From the NCBI GenBank assembly GCA_000733355.1, contig JNVV01000018.1, positions 534,967 through 598,966 of the forward strand: 64,000 nt of DNA. The letters are read 5' to 3'. Positions 55,257 through 64,000 of this stretch are shown one piece after another. Each line of letters begins with the position of its first letter. Position 1 is the first letter of the stretch. The stretch is from Falciphora oryzae (lineage: Eukaryota > Ascomycota > Sordariomycetes > Magnaporthales > Magnaporthaceae). The notes beneath the pieces are model-generated. The model was not told the DNA's origin. It did no database searches and saw only the letters and a program-made list of their open reading frames with translations. The translations under genes were made by a program, and so were the position numbers.

Positions 55257-57061
55257 TCAAAGAGTGTACCTGAAGTTAGGGTGGCGATGACCCAGGCGGT
55301 GGGCGTCAGGCTGCAGTAGCCGGTCGTTCCTGTCCCCACTCTCCCTCTTCTTGTTTTCCCAGCGGAGATAGCCCATGGTGACAATGGTGAGGATGAGGGT
55401 GAGGACGAGGGCGCCTAGGCTGACGGAGTGGCCAAGGCGGTAGTGGGGCCTGCGTGCACGGTTAGCGATACTCTCCAATGGAAGGATAGCTATTGGGCCA
55501 ACTTACATGTCCCGGGCGAGGTAGACAAAGGTGCCGATAAAGGCGGAGCAGTTGGCTAGCGAGATGATGACGCCGACACCTGTGGCACGCACATAATGCG
55601 GTGCGAGATTGTTGGACGCCCAGCCCTGAAAGAGCAACTTGTTAGCAAACTTGGTGACCACGATAGTCGTAAAGACAGGATGTAGTTGCAAGGGTAAACT
55701 AGGGAATGGTGTGCAGGATCTCACCATCATAAGCGCGGAGCACTGAAAGACACCCAGTCCAATGAAGAAGGTTCCAGCGTATTTTACCGGGTTCTGGTCC
55801 GAAACCAAAAGCATGATGTACCCAAAGATGCCCAGAAGAGATCCGCCGGCGATAAAGGGGCCGCGGACCTTGGTCTTGTCGGAGAGGTACGAGCAGACGA
55901 TGACGGATATGAAGCCGGTGACGTTGGGCGGCGCAGTAAGCAGCTGTGCGTGCGTCGCCTGGTATCCCATACCGGAGATGATGGACGGGAGGAAGAGGGA
56001 AAAGCTGTACAGGGGCACGAGCAGGCAGAACCACAGCAGGGACAGCAGGTAGGTCTGGGGCGCTAAGAGGGCCATCTTGACCCAGTGCCAGTTGAACTTT
56101 TCGTCGTCGACGTCGATGCTGCTGGAGCCGCCGGCGTCCATGCGCATGCGGCGCAGGGCGTGGTCGCGCTCCTCCTCGGTCAGGAAGCGCGACTCGGCCG
56201 GGGTGTTTGGCATGAAGAAGAAGCAGAGGATCCCAAAGACGACCGTAATGGCGCCCTCGACTAGAGAAAGGGGCGGGGGAGGACCTGTTAGCCGTCTGCT
56301 GCTAGACGAATCTGGGTTACTATGATGCCAACGCACTGAAGAAAATCCACGGCCAGCGGTTGTAGCCGCCGTACGAGATGCGGCCGAGCCCCGAGGCGAG
56401 CAGGCCGCCAAAGGCGCCGGACAGCGGGGCGGCCGAGTAGAAGAGGCCGCAGCGCAGGACCATCTGGTGGCGGCGGTAGAACATGGCGAGGTAGATGATG
56501 ACGCCGCCGAGGATGCCGCCCTCGAACAGGCCGAGCAGGACGCGGCAGGCGACGAGGGCCGGGAAGGTCTTGACGAAGCCGGTGCAGGTGCAGACGAGGC
56601 CCCAGGCGGTGATGAGGGCGGGCAGGTAGATGCCGGCCCTCACGCGCTTGATGACCCAGTTGCTGGGCACGTCGACGGCGATGTAGGGCGCGTAGAAGAC
56701 GAGGAGCGCGACGTTGAAGTCGGTGCCTGTCTCAATGCCCAGGTCTGTGGTCAGGCCGTCGATCTTGGCGTTGCCGATGTTGCTGCGGTCGATAAAGGAG
56801 AAGAGCCTAGACGAAGGGGCTGCTGTTAGCTGGCTCCTTTTTTTTTTTTTTCTGGCGAAGCTAGCTGTGGGATATAGAGGAGCAGCAGACTCACCAGATG
56901 CCGAACAAGAAGGGGAGAATGTGCAGGTCAAACTTGCGATCCAGTCTCTTGTCGATGGCCGGATCGAACTCCCCGTGCTCGTTGCCTGCTTTCTCGAGGG
57001 CCACATCTTTGGCCGAGGTTCGATCGGCCTCGGCCACTTGCGGAGACTCCTCTGACTTCAT
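55257..57061 (-). CDS. MFS transporter, anion:cation symporter (allantoate/nicotinate permease-like) type
   Basis: Five exons: 57061-56895, 56806-56337, 56260-55725, 55625-55507, 55449-55257; 494 residues. Intron 1 holds a 14-nt T run. The cytoplasmic N-terminus ends in K-R-L-D-R-K-F-D-L-H-I-L-P, the usual entry to segment 1 in Dal5/Tna1-like proteins. F-I-D-R-S-N-I-G-N-A and D-V-P-S-N-W-V-I-K-R-V follow, with W-G-L-V-C-T-C-T-G and F-E-G-G-I-L-G-G-V in the N half. The C half has W-A-S-N-N-L-A-P-H-Y-V-R-A-T and I-G-T-F-V-Y-L. It should be a plasma-membrane importer of organic anions; substrate unknown. It is convergent with the CBM1 repeat gene (271 bp apart). Confidence 0.9.
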
Positions 57062-58091
57062 GATGGGATGCTGAAACTGGTCCTCTGGAGCTGCTGACTG
57101 GCACTCTCGCGTGTGCTGTTCTCTTGCTTGTCCAGCCGCAGCCTACCAGGCTCTACCCTCGACCGTAAGGGGAACCAGAACAGATAGCAGCGGTGCAGAA
57201 ACGGGCCAAGGAGAGGGCAGCGCGCCCATGGCCTTTTTGTGGCGGGCGGGCGGGTCACCACCCAACAAAAAAGCCTTCCCGTCCGCTATCCACTCTCGGG
57301 GATGCAACGTCGGCACGCATTCTCAAGGGGAGCCGGGGCACGCTGGGGCCGCCCAAGACGCGAAGGAAGTCCACGGGGAGCGCATGCGGGGTAGAGTATT
57401 GATATGGAAGATGGGGGTGTGCATGCGGCTGTCCAAGCCGGGTCGCCCACCCAACCACAACCTATCCTCGCCCTGACCACGAACCCTCCCTGTGGAGTCG
57501 AGCTCCGGAGTCAGCAATCATTGCAGCCGCCGAGCCCCATTCTTGCCGCGACCAGGGCGAGGCCGGCGGACCAGGTGGAGGGAGGGAGGAGGCGACGGTT
57601 GTTTGTCAGCATTTGCTGGTGAGGGATTTGAGTAGTAGAAGTTGGAGGAGGGCTCAGAAAAGAAGAAATCCAACTGCCGGTCTAAAGCTGCCGACAGGAA
57701 TCTCCGAGGAGGCCCAGCCGGCCCCGCTCTGCGAGTGCCCCAACTCCAGCCCCAGGTTGCAGTGCACAGCTCGCTGTCTCCGCCAGCACGCAATGGATAC
57801 GGGCTAGATACTTGTTCACCAGGAGATAAGACTTTCACGTTGTGTGCGCCAGTCCATGCGAGAGCAGATTATTGATCTTTTGTCATTGCTTTCCATGCAA
57901 TTAATTCCATTCTTTGCACAGTAATTGTAACCTAGCGGGCGGCAAGAGCTGCGACCGCCACGAATCAAGTGGGGAACGAAAATTTGGAGAAGCCTGGCGG
58001 GCGTTCAACACCGCAAAGGAGAAGTAATCAACTTTCTGCCTCCCCATTGCCTCTTTCCTATTGCCTTAGGTCCCTAGCCGCCCTGAATCAT
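57062..58091. other. Intergenic, about 1 kb
   Basis: Upstream of the MFS gene and downstream of the SDR gene, both on the minus strand. Nothing recognised. Confidence 0.55.
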
Positions 58092-59312
58092 CTAATCACC
58101 CAGGGGATACGCGTGCAGGATCTGGCCGTGGTAAAGCGTCGCGTCCTTGGACGCCAGGAACACGAAACTCGGCGCGATCTCGCTCGGCTGCCCGACGCGG
58201 CTGAGCCCGGACTGCTTGCCGAAGCCCTCCATCTGCTCGGCCGGCCTCGACGCCGGCTGCAGCGGCGTGTGCACGGGGCCCGGCGCGACCGCGTTGACCC
58301 GGATGCCGCGCGGCATGAGCTGCTTGGACAGCGCGTACGTGAAGGACGCGACGGCGCCCTTGGTGGCCGCGTAGTCGACCATGGACCCCGTGCCGCGGAA
58401 CGCCACCGTCGACGTCGTGTTGATGATGGACCCGCCCTTCTCCATGTGCGGGACCGAGAACTTGGTGACGGCGAACATCTGGATGATGTTGCTCTGGAAC
58501 ATGCTCTGCACGTCGTCGAGGTCGATGTCCTCGATCTTGTCGCACATGACCTGCTTGGACGCGTTGTTGACCAGCACGTGGATCTTGCCGTACTTGTCGA
58601 CGTGCGCCTGCACCGCCTTCTGGCACGTCGGGTTGTCCATCAGGTTGCCCGCGAACAGGAGGCACTGCCGGCCCTCCTTCTCGACCAGCCTCTTGGTCTC
58701 GCGCGCGTCCTCCTCCTCCTCGGGCAGGTACACTATGGTGACGTCGGCGCCCTCGCGCGCAAACAGGACGGCGGTTGACCGACCAATTCCAGAGCTTGGG
58801 GAGAATATGCCGTATTAGCTGCCTGGGTCGGACAAGACACGTGAGGTGCGGCATAAGGGGTGGTGGGCTAGTTGGGCGCTTACTCTCCACCCGTGATGAA
58901 GGCCTTGACGCCCTCCAGCTTGTTGGCCGCGCGGTACTCTTGGAACTCGTTCTTGCCCTCGAGCTTAGTGGGCTCGCTGGTGGGCTTCATGTCCTTCTCG
59001 AGTCTATGTCTGGGGTGTCAGCTGACTGGTCTTCCAGGGCGAGGCCGGCGTGCGCTCTCAAGGGTGGACAGCATACCCCGGCAGGTTCTGGGCCTGCGAG
59101 TCCTTGATGGGCTGGAAGGTGCCATCTTTTCCGCCCTGGGCCGACATTTTCCTTGTGATCGGGGTTGTAGATATGGGTCTTGTTGCCGCCTTTAAAGTTA
59201 GGGAGTGCTGACATGGGTTCGTGATGCTCTGGTGCTTCACGGTCGATGGTCGAGAGATTGTTGCAGATATCGAACCTCGAAAAGCAGACAGAAGACCAGA
59301 TTTAAGCCGCAT
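58092..59312 (-). CDS. Short-chain dehydrogenase (glucose/ribitol dehydrogenase-like) with apparent mitochondrial presequence
   Basis: Exons are 59312-59077, 59003-58884 and 58794-58092, giving 352 residues from the first ATG or 297 from the in-frame ATG at 59147. The first 55 residues are rich in Arg, Ser, Thr and Lys with no acidic residue, as in a mitochondrial targeting sequence. The second start (M-S-A-Q-G-G-K-D-G) matches the usual cytosolic form. The Rossmann motif is T-G-G-D-S-G-I-G-R, then N-N-A-S-K. S-T-V-A-F-R-G and Y-A-A-T-K-G-A give the Ser-Tyr-Lys centre, followed by N-A-V-A-P-G-P-V-H-T-P. Relatives reduce small carbonyls or oxidise sugars with NAD(P). Two starts may produce both mitochondrial and cytosolic forms. 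Confidence 0.88.
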
Positions 59313-59813
59313 TTTGTTCCCGAGGAAGCACAGAAAACCTCAGGACCCTTTCCGCCCCTCGAATGAATTGGGTTTAAAAGAAAACGACGTGATGTCATTT
59401 TTCCGTCGTCGCGCCTTCCACTCGGCCCCGTTGCGTACTGGAGCTCAAACCGGCGCGGCTTCGAGATCCATGACGTCTTCCTCACCCCCACCTTCTCGAC
59501 AATCGACGCGGTCGTACCCGCGTCACAATGATAGAAAATTGATGCCGAACTGACCTTCTAACGGGAGTACCTGTTTGATCATGGTTTCTCCCTTCGTGTG
59601 TCAATTTTGCATCTAGAACCGGACACTGGTGGAAAAACGCGAGCAGTAAATTTCTATCAACCTTCTCGATGCCCTGCTCCCGTTCGTATCCAATCCAATG
59701 CCTAACCCTTACCATGCAATGTACCTAACCAATACGCCAAAACGCCTGAAAACATAGAGGCACTCGCCTGAAAACAATCCCGCACAAAAACCCCGCCCAG
59801 CGGTCCCAGGCAC
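59313..59813. other. Intergenic
   Basis: Short spacer upstream of the SDR start and downstream of the next minus-strand gene. No feature seen. Confidence 0.55.
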
Positions 59814-62190
59814 TCAGGGTTGAGCACCCTTCCCCCGGCTTCTGGTGTTGCCCGCGGGCCCATCTATCGGCGGCGGTGCAGGCTTGGGTGTTTGACCTTT
59901 TGCACTCCCGTCTCCGGCGGCGCCGCCTCCACCCCCGCCCTTGCCGCCGCTCCCACCCTTGGTGTCGCCGCCGCCCCTGCCACCGTTGCCGCTGCCGCCC
60001 TTAGTGTCACTGCCGCCTTTGGTGTCGCCCTTGCCTCCGCTGCCGCCCTTGCCATCGTTCCCGCCCTCAGCGCTGCTCCCGCCCCCGGCGCCGCCCCGGC
60101 CCGATGGCGCCCAGCCATAGAACTTGCCTGCAGCCTTCCACTGTTTGCATTTCGTGAGTATAAATTCCGACGTTAGCTTCTCCGCCAAACTGTCCGCCAT
60201 GAACTCCAGGCTCACTGCGCCGAACCCTTTGTTCAAAATCTCGTCGCGTTCCGGCGGGACTCCAGCAGCTCCCAGCTTGCTTGGCGTATCGGGGTAGTCG
60301 TTGATATTCATGTCCTTCAACTTTTTGTCGGGATCGTCCACCTCGACCTGTGGCTTCTTCGGCGCCGGGGGCGCATTCGGATCCTGGGGTGTGTTGGGCT
60401 GGCCGAGCTGCGTCGGATTCCAGGCGCCCCCTCGTCCGGAGCCTGAGGCGTCGGTCTGGTCGGTCTTCCCGGACTGTGTGGACCCGCGGACGTTCTGTCC
60501 TGTCTTCCTCCCTCCCTCGAAAGGGTTGTTGAGCGGCACGTTGACAACCCCGTCAGCGCTGCCCGCGGAGCCGGGCCTACCCTCACGCGGAGGGTTAGCA
60601 GGAGTAGAGGGGGCCATCTGAGATCCTGCAGCCTGAGGCTTGAGCAACTGGTACGACGGGGACCAGGACGGGATGCCGTCCTTGGTAAAGTCGTCGACTG
60701 GGTCCGCCACCTCGTTGTCGTCCTCTTCCGTTTCGGCCATTTTGTGGATGGGATCATCGGCTCGGATCTTCAGGAGCTCGGCGCGGATCTTCTGGAGCTC
60801 AGTACGGGCCTCATTAGGATCAGTGTGCTAGGAGCGTCATTGTTGGCGCCCCTTTCTTCTGGAACTTGTTCACAAACTTGGGCCCCCACTCTTCTAGCCA
60901 TGCTGTAGTTTTTTTGAGGAAGATAATAAGTTAGCTCGATACAGATTGATACTGGCGGGCAAAGATTCGACTGCGTAGCTGGGTCTGTAATTACCTATCG
61001 TTTTTGCAAGGGATCGTCGGGACTGAAGCATGAGCATTTCTTCCCATGCTGTGGAAAAATGCAGCTTTTGATACGTGATAGATTTATCTTTCACCCTGTT
61101 GTCCTCAATCGTTTCCCTAAGCAGAAGTTAGCCTTCAATCTTTCATAAGTGCGCATTAACGGACCGGAAATGGGCTTTAAAGCTCACAGGTGTATCGAGA
61201 TTCGTGATGCTTGATCGTTGAAATAGCCACTGATAATTGGGTCGACCATCTAAGCCAGAAATAAAAACAGATTAGCTATAATTAGTAATCGCCCAGCACA
61301 TTTTTAACGCCTACAGGGAGCCAACGAAAGTTCGGCGCCGGTAACGTTGCAACAATCAAAAGGGTAACTTACATATTCGAGGGCAAAAATGGTGTGTTTG
61401 ATAGCAAAAAACGCCTTCCTTGCTGTGACTTCTTCCTTCACCTGGTCGTCCATGAACTTTTTCGTTCTCATTCCCTTTGTAACGGGCGACCAGATCCTAA
61501 AAGATGATATCTTTAGCCGTGCTTGGAAATAGGTTAGATATAAGGTAGAGGTGATGAGGATGCGGCTACTTTTCCTTGACTCCGTTTGTGAACTTATCTA
61601 AGAGGACAAGCTCGTTCCTGTGGTGCTTGCTGTTGGGAAAGGAGAGCGAGAGGATGTCCATAGGCTGGCCTGAGATCTGACCCAGCGTTATCGGCTTGGA
61701 CGTTGGCCCCCAAGTCGCGTCCATGAAACCGCAAAAGTTGATCGCTCCTTCCCCCGTCTTTGGGTTGAGAAGGGCCTCCCTTTTGCCGTACGCCTCGCGA
61801 GGGCTCGAGGTGAAGGTAGGGTCAGGCAGATTCTGTATCTTCCCCAGAAATCCATTGTTGGAGAAGACGAGCTGGTATTCCAGGATATGCTCGCTAGCGT
61901 AGTTGTCGGTTGTTCCCTTTTCCGGAGAATTGAGCCGCCCGAACCGGAAGTCCGAGTCTATATTCCAGGCTACAGGCGCGTATGCGATAGGCTTCTTAAG
62001 ATCGCCTGAGCTAGGGTATGAAAATGCTGGGGTCGGAAACTTGCCTCAGACCTGGAACTTGGGGCTCTTATTGCGGGCAAGAAGTCGAGAGGCCACGTAC
62101 TGCTCGTTCGGGCTTGTAGTAATAGGGAGACAGCGGACGAGGACGGTGAAGGGTAATAAAAGCAACGAGAATATGGCGGCTTTTGGCCAT
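59814..62190 (-). pseudogene. Multi-exon secreted-type protein gene, damaged at the N-terminus
   Basis: Exons are 62190-61570, 61496-61373, 61249-61188, 61116-60995, 60902-60874 and 60827-59814. The fifth intron is only 46 nt and uncertain. The ATG at 62190 opens a frame that lacks a signal peptide. One A fewer in an AAAA run just after it would give a good signal peptide and join the downstream frame. In that frame a TGA at 62048-62046 sits where CGA would read through. After it, about 600 codons are open. The middle part (S-E-H-I-L-E-Y-Q-L, N-F-C-G-F-M-D) recalls the region after GH18 in killer-toxin-like (subgroup C) chitinases, without a chitinase domain. The C-terminal third is Gly/Lys/Asp-rich and disordered. 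Either a recent pseudogene or a gene hit by sequence errors. Confidence 0.5.
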
Positions 62191-63375
62191 CTTGAAGAGC
62201 GGGGTGAAAGTAGTAGAGGTGAAGAGTAAAGTGGATGTAGAGCAAATGCCGTTGAGATAGGTGGGCTGCGGAGATGAGTGTCGAGCTTGAGAAGGTGTGG
62301 ATGTGTGAGGTACAGACAGCAGCAGAGGATCAAGAGGACGGCATGGAAGCGGTTAATATAATCGATACTTCCCAGATGCCATAGGGTGCTAGGGACTTAA
62401 CCTTGTCGTCCATTACCCCTGTTCCAACACCGTTCCGCTGAGAACGCCATCAAACTCCCTCTCTGGTCCGCAAGGCCCCCCTGGCCTGAGAGGCACAGTA
62501 CGCCAACAAACAAGCTCGAGGAGGTAGTCCTAGTAAGCTGGGCTATCGGATTCCATCTGTTGGTTTGTTCTGGAGGAACAAAAATAGAGGAACTTCTCTA
62601 ATTAGGTATCGGGTAAAATTCAGCCGGTGCCGCAGCGCCAGTGTTGGCTCCATGGAGTGCTGTGATATCATATCCGGCTTAGTTCCACGACCTTAGTTCC
62701 AGTGGCTGTGAAATGGCCAATAATGACAACATAAACGCATCTGAAGGGCACGGGCACTTGGGGGGTGGTGTGGGCAGTCGTGTGGTTGGTTGGCCCAGGC
62801 TGATGCCCGATAGGTTCCCTAGCATGGAGCCGTGTGGCTCGTCCCATGAGGACAGCAGGTACCAGTCAGCATCTAATAACATACCGTGGTGTTGGTGAAC
62901 CAACAACCCGCCCTCACGAAGCAACAACCTCTTTTCACGCCTCTACTCCAGAATTACTGCTCCGGCCCAACTAATTACGGAAATTGAGCGGGCCGAGCAC
63001 TGGTGTGGATGGACAGTTGAGACACTAGGCCGGGTGTGGCAGGAGAGGGGAAAATGCTCAACTCGGTGCCCCAGCTGCCAGACTGGATTGTGCAGTCCAA
63101 ATTCGACTTGGTGGAAGCATGCGGGACTAAAAATGTCAACCCCATGTCGGTAATTACAGCTTTTGAGCGCCCCTACGACAGCTCCCCCTTCCTGCACGCC
63201 AAGCGCACTGCCAATGTACCGCCTCCACGTTGCCTGCAATTTTCCTCGCACTCAAGTCTGCACTTATTCTCGCAATTCCATCAGCTCCATTGACGCATCT
63301 AGCTAACGACGCTGTCCAACGCACAGATCCCCCCAAGATTCTCGGCTTCCAGCTCCCACATCGACGACAGCGCAA
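62191..63375. other. Intergenic, divergent region of about 1.2 kb
   Basis: It separates the damaged minus-strand gene from the plus-strand gene at the window end. Nothing recognised apart from short frames. Confidence 0.55.
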
Positions 63376-64000
63376 ATGCACAAATCTCTTGAGTCGCTTG
63401 TAGACTCCTGGCAGATAGACTCTCAAGCAGACTCGCCTCTCTTCAACGGCACGATCCCGGCTGAGATCCGCCTCGAAATTTTCCGCTACGCCCTGACGCC
63501 TTATACCTCGATTTACGAGAGGGAGGACGACTACATCCGCCCCCTTCCCCATAACCCTGCCGACCCCTTCTATCCCAATGATCCTGGCGACTACTTGGAT
63601 GAGTACTGGATTCACGATTTCCGCACGCGAAGCGGCCACGATAACAATGTGGACTCGGATCTCCCCGTTGACCTCGGCGAATTGCGCAGCATCGCTCGGC
63701 TGACTCCATTTGGCGACAACGAGCTGTCTTGGTGCCGGCCCGGCTACCGCGGCCGTCCCGTCCTCTCAACCAACCTGCTCGCCTCGTGTCGCCGCACTTT
63801 CGTCGAGGCGCGCCCGTTCTGCTTCCAGAGCGAACGCTGCTGGTGGTGGTGGGCGGGGCCGTGGCACCCATTCCCCCGCCAGCTCGACATCGAGTTCGAC
63901 TCGTGGCGCTGGTGCCCACCGGGCGTCGCGGGGAGGGCGTTGGACGCCTGGTCGCGCGAAAGGGTTGAGTGGGAGCAGAGATTCCGGAGCGCGCGCATCT
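63376..64000 (+). CDS. F-box/DUF7730-like protein, 3' end cut by window
   Basis: The frame opens at the ATG at 63376 and stays open to the window edge (208 complete codons). L-F-N-G-T-I-P-A-E-I-R-L-E-I-F-R-Y-A-L is the F-box-like start of a widespread fungal family. L-L-A-S-C-R-R-T-F-V-E-A-R-P-F fits the second conserved motif (leucine, Cys-Arg-Arg, Tyr/Phe-x-E). A Trp-rich stretch (C-W-W-W-W-A-G-P-W) and strong C-ending codon use support a real gene. Function unknown. It is related in type to the DUF7730 gene at 31415-32646 but clearly not a recent copy. Confidence 0.75.
   Translation, partial: MHKSLESLVDSWQIDSQADSPLFNGTIPAEIRLEIFRYALTPYTSIYEREDDYIRPLPHNPADPFYPNDPGDYLDEYWIHDFRTRSGHDNNVDSDLPVDLGELRSIARLTPFGDNELSWCRPGYRGRPVLSTNLLASCRRTFVEARPFCFQSERCWWWWAGPWHPFPRQLDIEFDSWRWCPPGVAGRALDAWSRERVEWEQRFRSARI

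Overview
The window looks like a nuclear contig of a filamentous ascomycete (Pezizomycotina, probably Sordariomycetes). Genes carry short introns, mostly 46-110 nt, with GTRAGT-like donors and YAG acceptors. Coding third positions are strongly C/G-biased. Families include fungal NACHT/STAND proteins, SUR7/PalI, fungal rhodopsin-like membrane proteins, DUF7730, CBM1 and secreted oxidases. Species cannot be fixed from the sequence alone. All exon boundaries were worked out by hand from reading frames and splice signals.

Layout. 1-5.1 kb: a truncated heme-thiolate peroxidase gene, a small secreted protein, a decayed gene with RIP-like stops, and a PD-(D/E)XK nuclease-like protein. 5.2-8.8 kb: a likely 5'-truncated LINE insertion with 15-bp target-site duplications, then a NACHT NLR-like gene. 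9.2-18.1 kb: a large secreted DUF7029-type protein broken by two homopolymer indels, a secreted Q/N-rich repeat protein and an SDR. 20-24 kb: a SUR7/PalI-type protein and a secreted FAD oxidase. 26.4-34.7 kb: a rhodopsin-like integral membrane protein, a zinc-free MDR dehydrogenase, a DUF7730 protein and a second BBE-like FAD oxidase. 36-48.2 kb is a housekeeping block: ALG9, NAF1, an SH3 membrane protein and RCC1. 48.5-59.3 kb: a small secreted Cys-rich protein, a secreted FMN-dependent 2-hydroxyacid dehydrogenase, a CBM1 protein with eleven dibasic-bounded repeats, an ACS-family MFS transporter and an SDR with an apparent mitochondrial presequence. 59.8-64 kb: a damaged multi-exon secreted-type gene and the start of an F-box/DUF7730-like gene.

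The most unusual object is the secreted protein at 53437-54985. A signal peptide and a complete 36-residue cellulose-binding module lead into eleven near-identical units, each preceded by KR or RR. This is the layout of a Kex2-processed repeat (KEP) precursor, here fused to a carbohydrate-binding module. It sits between a secreted flavin oxidase and a transporter plus SDR; whether these form a unit is inference. No UstYa-type (DUF3328) oxidase was found, so a dikaritin-type RiPP cluster is not supported within the window.

Intergenic stretches are long (1-3 kb) and contain many homopolymer runs of 13-32 nt. No rRNA, tRNA or CRISPR array was found.
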